Shown here: positions 1 through 7,040 of the stretch, piece after piece
How the letters are laid out: every line of letters begins with the position of its first letter
Position numbering within the stretch: position 1 is the stretch's first letter
Source of the DNA: Oscillospiraceae bacterium
GTDB taxonomy: Bacteria; Bacillota; Clostridia; Oscillospirales; Oscillospiraceae
Reading direction: 5' to 3'
NCBI GenBank assembly: GCA_016302405.1
Contig: JAEDNR010000068.1
Span: 1 to 10,644, forward strand
DNA length: 10,644 nucleotides
The notes under the pieces: model-generated
Told to the model about the DNA's origin: nothing
Databases searched by the model: none
What the model saw: the letters and a program-made list of their open reading frames with translations, nothing else
Program-made: the position numbers and the translations under genes

Positions 1-56
1 CCCTCACAAGTGCGGGGGGCAAGGCGTCTAACCACCTGCGTACCAAAACTCCCCGC

Positions 57-84
57 CAAATTCCAATTTATCGTTTTACTGCGT
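57..84 (-). repeat. End fragment of the AAATTGGAATTTG repeat family
   Basis: Bases 57-69 read CAAATTCCAATTT, exactly the right-hand terminal repeat of the elements at 7126-7372 and 8400-8634. Read on the - strand, the stretch continues as AAAACGATAAATTGG, which resembles the sequence leading into the copy at 7126 (AAAACGACAAATTGG). No matching inner part of the element is recognisable in bases 1-56, so this is either a truncated copy or the end of a different element sharing the terminus. The rest of 1-149 shows no gene that I can support. Confidence 0.6.
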
Positions 85-149
85 AAAGATAGCAGAATGG
101 TCAATTTGATCGTCGCGCTGACATTTTTTCGTCCATCCCCACGCCGCCC

Positions 150-177
150 TTGCTTTTTTCTTCCGATTTGGTATAAT
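150..177 (+). promoter_or_regulatory. Sigma-70-type promoter of the corrinoid operon
   Basis: A perfect TATAAT lies at 172-177, preceded by TTGCTT at 150-155 with a 16-base spacer. Transcription would start near 184, just before the structured leader. The -35 hexamer is weak, but the -10 is consensus and nothing else upstream of the riboswitch fits better. Confidence 0.7.
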
Positions 178-186
178 AACTCCTGA

Positions 187-319
187 TCCGGGCGGTGAAT
201 GCCCGGGTTCTCGGAATGGGTAAATCCCAGCGGTACCAAGCCGCCGTAGACGGGCATGATACGCCGCCCGGGTCATTGGAGTTTTTCTCTGAGAAGACCC
301 TGGCTTTTTGGCGCCCGGA
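187..319 (+). ncRNA. Cobalamin riboswitch (divergent)
   Basis: This leader probably senses a cobalamin and controls the uptake and salvage genes downstream. Seen directly: TCCGGGCG (187-194) is perfectly complementary to CGCCCGGA (312-319), giving an 8-bp closing stem. Inside it, bases 213-250 follow the pattern of the cobalamin riboswitch core (GGAA, a GGG/CCC hairpin with AAAT, then GCGGTACC and GCCGCCGTAGA). Bases 291-304 (GAGAAGACCCTGGC) resemble the conserved B12 box (AGCCAGGAGACCTGCC). GGGTC at 270-274 can pair with GACCC at 296-300. The core departs from the usual CCCGCCACTGT form, so this may be a variant class. The gene content downstream (cobT, cobU, cobS, cobC, ECF transporter) supports the assignment independently. 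I could not run a covariance model. Confidence 0.75.
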
Positions 320-382
320 GCCGGAATACGGGAAAACTTCCACAGACTCTTGGGGACGGTCTGGGGAGGGTTTAGCCTTTTC

Positions 383-407
383 CGCCCCCCTTTTGGGGGC
401 GTTTTTT
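383..407 (+). terminator. Intrinsic terminator in the riboswitch expression platform
   Basis: CGCCCCC (383-389) pairs with GGGGGCG (395-401) around a CTTTT loop and is followed by six T (402-407). It lies between the riboswitch and the first gene, which fits ligand-controlled transcription termination. GGGGAGGG at 363-370 could compete for the C-run as part of an antiterminator, and CAGAC (343-347) can pair with GTCTG (359-363). The switching partners are inferred. Confidence 0.85.
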
Positions 408-442
408 ATTGTCCGGTTTCCCCGCCGGAAAGGAGATGGACT

Positions 443-1312
443 ATGACCCATGACGCGTTTTCCCGCTGCCATCCGGCGGTGAATTTCCTGTTTTTCGTTG
501 CCGCCCTCGGCTGCGGCATGGTGATCCAGCACCCAGCCTATATTCTTGCCGGGGTGGTGTCCGGCGGGCTGTATTTCTGCCTGCTCTACGGCCGCCGGGG
601 CTTTTCCCGGATCGGAATGCTCCTGCCTCTGCCCATCCTCACGGCGGTGCTGAATCCGCTCATTAACCACCGGGGCAAAGCGGTTCTGTTCCTTGTGATG
701 GGCAAACCCTATACTCTGGAAGCGTTGTGCTACGGTCTGGCCCTGGGAGGCATCTTCCTTGTGATGATGCTCTGGTTCGGCTGCTACAGCGCGGTGCTGA
801 CCAGCGACAAGTTTACAAGCCTTTTCGGAAGCGTCATCCCCTCCCTGTCATTGCTGCTTGTGATGGTGCTGCGGCTGATTCCCGCCTTTACCCGGAAGAC
901 AAAGCAGGTTCTGGATGCCCGCCGGGCCATCGGCATGGGGGCGGAGCAGACGGGCTCAATTCCGGAAAAGCTGCGTAGCGGCATGACGGTGCTCTCCGCC
1001 CTGACCTCCTGGGCCCTGGAGGGGAGCATTATCACCGCCGACTCCATGCGCTCCCGGGGCTACGGCTGCGGAAAGCGCACTTCCTTCCGCCTGTACCGGA
1101 TGACGGGCCGGGACTGGGTGCTGCTTACCCTTATCGGAGCGCTTTCCTGCATAGTGCTCCTGGCGGGCGGGACGGATGCCAGCTACACGCCGGTGATGAA
1201 GGTCGCGCCCCTGGGCTGGGGGTTTCCTGCCTACTGTGCCCTTTTGCTGATCCCAACGATTTTTGAAGGGAAGGAGGCTGCGGCATGGCGCATTTCCATA
1301 TCGAAAATCTGA
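443..1312 (+). CDS. ecfT: ECF transporter T component (transmembrane, EcfT/CbiQ family)
   Basis: This is the membrane coupling subunit of an energy-coupling factor importer. It links ATP hydrolysis to movement of the substrate-binding S component. The 289-residue protein has hydrophobic segments near residues 12-50, 55-72, 95-120, 131-148 and 226-275. The two cytoplasmic coupling motifs of the family are recognisable: Ala-Arg-Arg at 159-161 (in LDARRAIGMG) and Ser-Arg-Gly at 204-206 (in DSMRSRGYG). The start at 443 is chosen because AAAGGAG (429-435) stands eight bases before it; a longer reading frame from 308 would run through the terminator hairpin. The gene overlaps the ATPase gene by 28 bases. 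As first gene after a probable cobalamin riboswitch, it most likely serves corrinoid uptake. T components can be shared or dedicated; the adjacent A and S genes suggest a dedicated one. Confidence 0.9.
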   Translation: MTHDAFSRCHPAVNFLFFVAALGCGMVIQHPAYILAGVVSGGLYFCLLYGRRGFSRIGMLLPLPILTAVLNPLINHRGKAVLFLVMGKPYTLEALCYGLALGGIFLVMMLWFGCYSAVLTSDKFTSLFGSVIPSLSLLLVMVLRLIPAFTRKTKQVLDARRAIGMGAEQTGSIPEKLRSGMTVLSALTSWALEGSIITADSMRSRGYGCGKRTSFRLYRMTGRDWVLLTLIGALSCIVLLAGGTDASYTPVMKVAPLGWGFPAYCALLLIPTIFEGKEAAAWRISISKI

Positions 1313-2943
1313 CCTTTTCCTATCCCGGTTCGGTGACTCCGACCCTGGACGGGGTATCACTGGACATTGAAAAGGGGGAGTTTTTGCTGCTGTGCGGACG
1401 GTCCGGCAGCGGAAAAACCACACTCCTGCGCCAGCTGAAGCCCACCCTTGCCCCCTACGGGAAGCGGCAGGGGGAGGTTTTCTTTGACGGAAAGCCCATC
1501 GGGGAGATGACTTCCCGGGAGCAGGCGGAGAAGATTGGCTTCGTCATGCAGGACCCCCAAGAGCAGATCGTCACGGACAAGGTCTGGCACGAGCTGGCTT
1601 TCGGGCTGGAAAACCTGGGCTGCGACCCGGCGGTCATGCGTCTGCGGGTGGCGGAGATGGCAAGCTTCTTCGGCATCCAGGACTGGTTTCACCGGGAGGT
1701 GGCGGAGCTGTCCGGCGGACAGAAGCAGCTATTAAACCTTGCCTCGGTGATGGCCATGCAGCCGGAGGTGCTGATTCTGGACGAGCCCACCAGCCAGCTG
1801 GACCCCATCAGCGCCGGGGACTTCCTCAACACCCTGAAAAAGATCAATCGGGAGCTGGGCACCACCATTGTGATCACCGAGCACCGGATGGAGGATATTT
1901 TCCCCGCCGCCGACCGGGTGGCGGTGATGGAAGATGGGCGCCTGACCTTCCTGGGAAGCCCCCGGGAGGTGGGGCTTGCCCTCCGGGAGAGCGCAAGCCC
2001 CCTGTTTTCCGCCCTGCCCGCCCCGGTGCGGGTCTACTACGCCGTGAATCCGGCGGGACGGTGCCCCCTGACGGTCCGGGAGGGCCGGGCCTGGCTGTCG
2101 GAGGAATTCCCGGAGGGAGCAAGCGTTGATGCCCTGCCAGAGCCGGCCTGCCCGGATACGGATGGAGAAGCTGCCCTGGTAATCAAGGAATGCTGGCTGC
2201 GCTACACCCGCACCGGGCCGGATGTCTTGCGGGGGCTGAACCTCCGGGTGCCCCGGGGGAGTCTCTTTGCCATCCTGGGGGGCAACGGTACGGGAAAATC
2301 CACGGCCCTGAAAGCTGTCTGCGGCAGCGTAAAAGCCTACCGGGGCAGCATCGAGATTCTGGGAAAGCGGCAGCGGGACTACCGGCCCAGGGAACTGTTT
2401 CGCGGCTGCCTGAGTATGCTCCCCCAGGACCCCCGTAGCCTCTTTGTAAAGGAGACGGTGCTGGAGGACCTGCAAGAGATGGGGGCGGAGCAGGCGGCTG
2501 TCGAGGAAACAGCGGCGCTCTGCCGGATTACGGAGCTGCTTTCTGCCAACCCCGCCGACCTGTCCGGGGGGGAACTGCAGCGGGCCGCCCTTGCCAAGGT
2601 GCTGCTGCGAAAGCCGAAGCTGCTGCTGCTGGACGAGCCCACCAAGGGCATGGACAGCATTTTCAAGGCGGAATTTGCCGCCATTTTGGATCGTCTCTGC
2701 CGGGAGGGGGTCACGGTGGTGATGGTCTCCCACGATGTGGAGTTCTGCGCGGAGTACGCACAGCTTGTGGGGCTGTTCTTTGACGGGCAGCTCATAACTA
2801 CCGGAACGCCCCAGACCCTCTTTGGCTCCAACAGCTTCTATACCACCGCCGTCAGCCGCATGAGCCGGCACGTGTTCCGGAACGCGGTAACGTCGGAGCA
2901 GGCTGCCGCCCTGATAAAGAGAAACAGGGAGGCTGCGCTGTGA
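1285..2943 (+). CDS. ecfA: ECF transporter ATPase, two ABC domains fused (EcfA-EcfA')
   Basis: This cytoplasmic ATPase drives the ECF importer. The 552-residue protein holds two complete ABC domains. Domain 1: Walker A GRSGSGKTT (38-46), Q-loop Gln89, signature LSGGQ (142-146), Walker B VLILDE (162-167), switch His200. Domain 2: Walker A GGNGTGKST (332-340), Q-loop Gln381, signature LSGGE (426-430), Walker B LLLLDE (446-451), switch His483. All catalytic residues are present in both halves, so both sites look active. In many Firmicutes EcfA1 and EcfA2 are separate proteins; here they form one chain with a linker around residues 240-295. The start at 1285 has AAGGAGG about nine bases upstream, inside the end of the T gene. 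The stop overlaps the GTG of the next gene. Confidence 0.95.
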   Translation: MAHFHIENLTFSYPGSVTPTLDGVSLDIEKGEFLLLCGRSGSGKTTLLRQLKPTLAPYGKRQGEVFFDGKPIGEMTSREQAEKIGFVMQDPQEQIVTDKVWHELAFGLENLGCDPAVMRLRVAEMASFFGIQDWFHREVAELSGGQKQLLNLASVMAMQPEVLILDEPTSQLDPISAGDFLNTLKKINRELGTTIVITEHRMEDIFPAADRVAVMEDGRLTFLGSPREVGLALRESASPLFSALPAPVRVYYAVNPAGRCPLTVREGRAWLSEEFPEGASVDALPEPACPDTDGEAALVIKECWLRYTRTGPDVLRGLNLRVPRGSLFAILGGNGTGKSTALKAVCGSVKAYRGSIEILGKRQRDYRPRELFRGCLSMLPQDPRSLFVKETVLEDLQEMGAEQAAVEETAALCRITELLSANPADLSGGELQRAALAKVLLRKPKLLLLDEPTKGMDSIFKAEFAAILDRLCREGVTVVMVSHDVEFCAEYAQLVGLFFDGQLITTGTPQTLFGSNSFYTTAVSRMSRHVFRNAVTSEQAAALIKRNREAAL

Positions 2944-3641
2944 AAAAATCCACGTTCTTTTCCCTGCTGGTAATTTTCATCCTGATCCCCGGCACCCTGC
3001 TTCTGGGCAGGCGCTTGCCGGGCCGGTGGTACTACCTGACGTCCACCGCCATTGTGGTGGAGATCATGCTGCCCTTTTTCGCCGCCTTTGAATCCCGCCG
3101 CCCCCAGGCAAGGGAATTGGTGATCCTGGCGGTCATGGCGGCGCTGGCGGCGGTGTCCCGGGTGGCCTTCGTGTTCCTGCCCTATTTTAAGCCATTGACG
3201 GGCATCGTCATGCTCACCGCTGTGGCCTTTGGGCCCCAGGCGGGGTTTCTCACCGGGGCAATGGCGATTTTTGCCAGCAATTTCTTTTTCAGCCAGGGAC
3301 CCTGGACCCCCTGGCAGATGTTTGCCTACGGCATCGCGGGGTTCCTTGCCGGGGCGGTGTTCCACGGGCGGAAAAAGTGGCAGAATCCTTTCGTGATGGC
3401 GGCCTTTGGGTTTCTGGCGGTGCTGCTCATTGTGGGGCCATTGCTTGACAGCTGTACGGTGTTTACCATGCTGACGTCTTTTACCCGGGAGGGCCTGCTC
3501 CTGATCTACGGGCAGGGTGTTCCGGTGAACCTGATGCACGGAACGGGCACCGCGGTGACCATTGCGCTGCTGGGAAAGGCAATGCTTAAAAAGCTTTCCC
3601 GGCTGCAGACCAAGTACGGCATGCTGGAGGGAAAAGCATGA
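2940..3641 (+). CDS. Candidate ECF substrate-specific (S) component, probably for a corrinoid
   Basis: This small membrane protein (233 residues) has about six hydrophobic segments, near residues 5-22, 32-50, 60-81, 86-113, 125-141 and 152-168, with a further stretch near 200-215. That size and topology fit ECF S components. Residues 119-127 (QGPWTPWQM), followed by a Gly-rich helix, recall S components of the general ECF-transport family, from memory only. The substrate cannot be read from the sequence. Position after ecfT and ecfA and before cobT-cobU-cobS, under a cobalamin riboswitch, points to cobinamide, cobalamin or a lower-ligand precursor. The start is GTG at 2940 with GGGAGG seven bases upstream, overlapping the ATPase stop as GTGA. 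The next gene overlaps its stop as ATGA, so translation is probably coupled on both sides. Confidence 0.75.
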   Translation: MKKSTFFSLLVIFILIPGTLLLGRRLPGRWYYLTSTAIVVEIMLPFFAAFESRRPQARELVILAVMAALAAVSRVAFVFLPYFKPLTGIVMLTAVAFGPQAGFLTGAMAIFASNFFFSQGPWTPWQMFAYGIAGFLAGAVFHGRKKWQNPFVMAAFGFLAVLLIVGPLLDSCTVFTMLTSFTREGLLLIYGQGVPVNLMHGTGTAVTIALLGKAMLKKLSRLQTKYGMLEGKA

Positions 3642-4399
3642 AGCGGACGGACTGGTATCTTTCCACCATTGACCCCCAGGCCCAGATTACCGCCCGGGAA
3701 TACGGCTTGGGGCTGGAAATCGCGGACTTCTGTATCCCCGGGACGCTGGATGACGGCTTCCCGGAGGCGGACAGGGCGGTTTTGGAAAAGCTGCGGGGCA
3801 TCCCCAAACGGGTGCTTCACGGCCCCTTTAACGAATTGTTTCCCTGCGCGGTGGACCCCAAAGCCCGGGCCCTGGCCCGGGAGCGGTTCAAACAGGCAGT
3901 GGATCTGGCGGCCCGCTATAACGCTTCCAAGGTGGTGCTCCACGGGGGCTTCAACCCCTGGCTCTACTACCCCTGCTGGTACAAAGAGCAGTCGGTGCTG
4001 TTCTGGAAAGCGTTCCTCCCGGAGATCCCCGCGGGGGTGACGGTGTGTCTGGAAAACGTACTGGAGAAGACGCCGGACATGCTTTTGGAGATTGTAACCG
4101 GGGTGGACAGCGAAAAGATTGCCCTGTGCCTGGATGTGGGCCATGTGAATGCCTACTCCCCGGTGCCGGTGCCGGAGTGGATAGACCGGTACGGCGCACA
4201 GCTTTGTCATCTGCATATCCACAATAACGACGGCTCCGCCGATACCCACAGCCCGTTAAGCGCAGGGAGCCTGGATATTCCCGCCATCGTTTCCCGGGCC
4301 CGGGCGGTATCCCCCGGGGCGAGCTTTACCCTGGAGCTTCCCCAGGCGGCGGAAAGCGTCCGCTGGCTGGCAGAGCAGTTGACAATTGACAATGGATAA
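3638..4399 (+). CDS. TIM-barrel protein, xylose isomerase/AP endonuclease 2-like; role in cluster unknown
   Basis: The 253-residue protein resembles the sugar phosphate isomerase/epimerase superfamily (xylose isomerase-like TIM barrel). Possible metal ligands in barrel order are Glu27, His61 (in HGPF), His102 (LHGG), Glu139 (CLEN), Asp166 and His169 (LDVGH), His193/His195 (HLHIH) and Glu233 (LELP). This set fits a divalent-metal enzyme. I know no established member of the B12 pathway in this family, so its substrate is unassigned; ring opening or isomerisation of a sugar-containing intermediate, or work on something imported by the ECF system, are only guesses. It is ATGA-coupled to the S-component gene. 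The last six residues (LTIDNG) are encoded by a repeat array of TTGACAA units, which also supplies the stop, so the native C-terminus may have been altered. Confidence 0.8.
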   Translation: MKRTDWYLSTIDPQAQITAREYGLGLEIADFCIPGTLDDGFPEADRAVLEKLRGIPKRVLHGPFNELFPCAVDPKARALARERFKQAVDLAARYNASKVVLHGGFNPWLYYPCWYKEQSVLFWKAFLPEIPAGVTVCLENVLEKTPDMLLEIVTGVDSEKIALCLDVGHVNAYSPVPVPEWIDRYGAQLCHLHIHNNDGSADTHSPLSAGSLDIPAIVSRARAVSPGASFTLELPQAAESVRWLAEQLTIDNG

Positions 4400-4412
4400 T
4401 TGACTATTGGCT
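4379..4412 (+). repeat. Array of 7-base units (TTGACAA-type) overlapping the 3' end of the TIM-barrel gene
   Basis: Units fall in register every seven bases: TTGACAA at 4379 and 4386, then the decayed TGGATAA, TTGACTA and TTGGCTT. The array begins inside the coding sequence and contains its stop codon. TTGACT at 4400-4405 and TATAGG at 4423-4428 are 17 bases apart, a weak possible promoter created by the repeat. The 44 bases between this array and the next element (4413-4456) show no gene or other signal. Confidence 0.75.
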
Positions 4413-4456
4413 TGAAACAGTATATAGGGAAATGGGAATTTAACGGCTCCGCCGAA

Positions 4457-4605
4457 TTGACAATTGACAATTGACAGTTGACAATTGTTGTGCCCCTTCG
4501 GGACGATTTTGAAATAATTCCGAATTGTTATCGGTCAAATTCTTCTTATTTTAAATCATCCCGAAGGGATTCCTTAATTGTCAATTGTTCATTGTCAATT
4601 GTCAA
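4457..4605. repeat. Palindromic repeat element with four 7-base units at each end
   Basis: Four TTGACAA-type units start at 4457, 4464, 4471 and 4478. Four inverted units (TTGTCAA type) start at 4578, 4585, 4592 and 4599. Inside, CCCTTCGGG at 4494-4502 is mirrored by TCCCGAAGGGA at 4559-4569, each with flanking GATTT or AAATC, so the two halves form a long imperfect inverted repeat. No open reading frame is present. It behaves like a non-autonomous MITE-like element lying between the TIM-barrel gene and cobT. The hairpin has no T-run after it, so it is not a standard terminator. Related half-elements occur at 7037-7125 and 10329-10405. Confidence 0.8.
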
Positions 4606-4675
4606 TTAAATTCCATTTTTACGATCAGCTTATAAAACCGATAGCCTGTACGCTTCTTTATTGGAAAGGAAGATT

Positions 4676-5758
4676 ATGGATATGGACCTTCGTACCCTGC
4701 TTTCAATGATCCGCCCTCTGGACACCGCCGCCATGGACGCGGCCCGGCTGCGGCAGGAACAGCTTGCCAAGCCCCCCGGAAGCCTGGGGCGGCTGGAAAG
4801 CCTGTCCATCCAGCTGGCGGGGATCACGGGAAAGGTGTGCAGTCGGGTGGAGAAAACCCACCTGTTGGTCTTTGCTGCGGATAACGGCGTTGTGGCGGAG
4901 GGCGTGTCCAGCGCACCCCAGTCCGTGACCCTACAGCAGACGGTGAACCTCACCCGGGCGAAGACCGGGGCGTCGGTGCTGGCGAAACACTTCGGCAGCG
5001 GAATCACCGTCTGCGACGTGGGAGTCAACGCCGAGGTGCCGGAAAAGGCGGTGCTGAACCGGAAAATCGGCTACGGCACCGGAAATATCGTCCATGGCCC
5101 TGCCATGACCCGGGCCCAGGCGGAAAAGACGGTGTGCATCGGCGCGGAGCTGGCAATAAATACCCCGGCGGACGCTCTGGGTGTGGGGGAAATGGGCATC
5201 GGCAATACCACTACCTCGTCTGCCGTGCTGGCGGTGCTGCTGGATCTTCCCGTGGAGCAGGTCACGGGCCGGGGCGGCGGTATTACGGACGCTGCTTTTG
5301 CCCGGAAGAAGGAAGTCATCACCCAGGCTATTGCTGTGAATGCCCCGGATCGGGACGACCCCATTGACGTGCTTTCCAAGGTGGGCGGCTTTGACCTGGC
5401 AGCCATGTGCGGGGCATTCCTGGGGGCGGCTGCCTCCCGCCGTCCGGTGGTCATCGACGGATTTATTTCCGTGGTGGCGGCGCTGTGCGCTGTGCGGCTG
5501 TGCCCTGCCGCGGGGGACTATCTGGTTCCCAGCCACGCCTCCTTTGAAATCGGGTATCAAAAGGCCATGGAGGCGATGAATCTGCAGCCCATGCTTCTTT
5601 TGGGCATGCGGCTGGGAGAGGGCAGCGGCTGTCCCCTGGCATTCCAGATTCTCAGTGCCGCCTGCGCGGTGATAAACGATATGGCGACTTTTGACCAGGC
5701 GGGGATCAACGACGATTATCTGGAGGACATCCGGAAAGGGGACAAATTTACGGTATGA
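4676..5758 (+). CDS. cobT: Nicotinate-nucleotide:dimethylbenzimidazole phosphoribosyltransferase
   Basis: CobT activates the lower-ligand base of cobamides: it transfers phosphoribose from nicotinate mononucleotide to a benzimidazole (or a purine in some species), giving the alpha-riboside phosphate used by CobS. The 360 residues match the usual length of about 350. Family blocks are clear: KPPGSLGRLE (32-41), ADNGVVAEGVS (68-78), GEMGIGNTT (171-179), TGRGGG (197-202) and RLGEGSG (312-318), in which Glu315 is the probable catalytic base, equivalent to Glu317 of the Salmonella enzyme. The ATG at 4676 is five bases after GGAAAGGA; ATG at 4682 is an alternative. A repeat element separates it from the gene upstream, while cobU follows with an ATGA overlap. 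Which base it uses cannot be told from the sequence. Confidence 0.97.
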   Translation: MDMDLRTLLSMIRPLDTAAMDAARLRQEQLAKPPGSLGRLESLSIQLAGITGKVCSRVEKTHLLVFAADNGVVAEGVSSAPQSVTLQQTVNLTRAKTGASVLAKHFGSGITVCDVGVNAEVPEKAVLNRKIGYGTGNIVHGPAMTRAQAEKTVCIGAELAINTPADALGVGEMGIGNTTTSSAVLAVLLDLPVEQVTGRGGGITDAAFARKKEVITQAIAVNAPDRDDPIDVLSKVGGFDLAAMCGAFLGAAASRRPVVIDGFISVVAALCAVRLCPAAGDYLVPSHASFEIGYQKAMEAMNLQPMLLLGMRLGEGSGCPLAFQILSAACAVINDMATFDQAGINDDYLEDIRKGDKFTV

Positions 5759-6300
5759 CGGCACTGATCGTCGGCGGCTCCAAGAGCGGCAAATCCTCCC
5801 TGGCCCAGCAGCTGGCAGTGGAGCTTGCCGGGGACGGTAAGCGATACTACCTGGCTACCATGCTCCCCAGAGACGGAGAAGACCTGGCCCGGATTGCCCG
5901 GCACCTGGAAGACCGGGCGGGGATGGGCTTTGAGACGGTGGAGCAGGGGAAAAACCTTCCCGGCTGCCTTTCCCGGGCGGACAGAAGCGGTACCTTTCTT
6001 TTGGACAGCGTCACCGCCCTGCTGACCAACGAGTTTTTCCCGCCGGAGCTGGATTACGTCCCGGATTACGCCGCCGGGCAGCGGGTGGGAGACGATATTC
6101 TCTCCCTTGGCGGTCAGGTGAAGCATCTGGTAGTGGTGGCGGACGATATTTTCCGGGATGCTGCCCGATATGACGAAACCACGGAACGCTACCGCAAGGC
6201 CCTGGCGGATATTTTGTGCCGGGTGGCGGAGCGTGCGGATACGGTGGTGGAAATGGCCATGGGAAATCCCGTGGTACACAAGGGGGTTTTGAACCTATGA
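5755..6300 (+). CDS. cobU: CobU-like adenosylcobinamide kinase/guanylyltransferase, divergent
   Basis: CobU phosphorylates adenosylcobinamide and then transfers GMP to give adenosyl-GDP-cobinamide, the partner for CobS. The 181-residue protein has the P-loop GGSKSGKS (7-14) and RHLEDR (49-54), in which His50 matches the histidine that carries GMP in the Enterobacteria enzyme. It also has LLDSVTALLTN (82-92) and a C-terminal RYRKALADILCRVAERAD segment like the family's FRD...N..LA...D block. The usual NEVG-x-G-VVP motif is not present: the corresponding place reads VVVADDIFRDAARYD (126-140). This may affect activity or only be lineage-specific drift. The gene is ATGA-coupled to cobT before it and cobS after it, which strongly supports the role. 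Confidence 0.88.
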   Translation: MTALIVGGSKSGKSSLAQQLAVELAGDGKRYYLATMLPRDGEDLARIARHLEDRAGMGFETVEQGKNLPGCLSRADRSGTFLLDSVTALLTNEFFPPELDYVPDYAAGQRVGDDILSLGGQVKHLVVVADDIFRDAARYDETTERYRKALADILCRVAERADTVVEMAMGNPVVHKGVLNL

Positions 6301-7040
6301 AGCTGTGGCTGCAGGCCCTGGGCATGTGCCAGAGCATGTTCTGCGCCATCCCCAGCCCCTGGCAGGGGTGGGAGGAAAAGGCAAGGGAGAAAATGCTCCT
6401 GTGCCTGCCCCTGGTGGGGCTGGAAATCGGGCTTCTCTGGTGGGGTTTGGGACTGCTTTGCCGGTATCTGCCGCCTCTCATGGCAGGGGCGGTGCTGGCG
6501 GGGTGGCCCTGGCTGGCAACGGGCTTTCTCCATCTGGATGGATTTATGGATGTCATGGACGCGGTACGCTCCTGCCGAAGCTTAGAGCGGCGGCGGGAAA
6601 TATTGAAAGACTCCCATGTGGGGGCCTTTGCCGTCATCGGCTGTCTTCTTCTGGGGCTGGGGCAGTTTGCCTGCTGTGCAAGCTTTGACGGTGCCCCCCT
6701 GGGGCTGCTGGCCCTGGTTCCCGTGGTGAGCCGGTGCTGCGCGGTGTTGGCGGTAAATGGCCTGCCGCCCATGCAGACCAGCCAGTACGCAAACTGCGAA
6801 AAAAAGAAAAGCGGCCGGATCCTCCCGGGGGTGATGCTTCTGGCGGCCCTGGCGGCAGGCTTCGTGCTCTTTGAAATGCGGGGCCTGGTTCTTGCTGTCC
6901 AGGCGGTAAGCTTCGCCCTGGCTCTGCGGCGGGCTTTCCGGTCTCTGGGGGGCATGAACGGGGACATTTCCGGCTATTGCATCACCCTCAGCGAGCTTTT
7001 CGCCTGCGCCGCCCTGGCAGCGGGACAGGCTTGGAATTGA
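6297..7040 (+). CDS. cobS: Adenosylcobinamide-GDP ribazoletransferase (cobalamin synthase)
   Basis: CobS is the integral membrane enzyme that joins adenosyl-GDP-cobinamide to the alpha-riboside (phosphate) to complete the cobamide. The 247-residue protein has the family's N-terminal block in the form AIPSPW (17-22) and the acidic Mg-binding motif HLDGFMDVMDAV (79-90). The KDSHVGAFAVIG block (103-114) follows, and several membrane segments lie on both sides. The length is normal. The ATG at 6297 overlaps the cobU stop (ATGA). The stop TGA lies in the first TTGACAG unit of a repeat array, so the last codons may have been changed by the repeat. No terminator follows directly. Confidence 0.95.
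   Translation: MKLWLQALGMCQSMFCAIPSPWQGWEEKAREKMLLCLPLVGLEIGLLWWGLGLLCRYLPPLMAGAVLAGWPWLATGFLHLDGFMDVMDAVRSCRSLERRREILKDSHVGAFAVIGCLLLGLGQFACCASFDGAPLGLLALVPVVSRCCAVLAVNGLPPMQTSQYANCEKKKSGRILPGVMLLAALAAGFVLFEMRGLVLAVQAVSFALALRRAFRSLGGMNGDISGYCITLSELFACAALAAGQAWN

Noticed and set aside
308..442. Longer reading frame giving the T component 45 extra N-terminal residues
   Set aside because: It would translate the riboswitch end and the terminator hairpin, and a strong ribosome binding site precedes the ATG at 443.
1732..2871. Long open frame on the - strand (379 codons) opposite the ATPase gene
   Set aside because: The + strand protein has two full sets of ABC motifs; the antisense translation is low-complexity and follows from the GC-rich third positions.
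4379..4605. CRISPR array
   Set aside because: The units are seven bases long, without spacers of constant length, and arranged as an inverted pair.
4661..4675. TTG start five codons upstream for cobT
   Set aside because: It overlaps the ribosome binding site GGAAAGGA (4663-4670); ATG at 4676 fits better.
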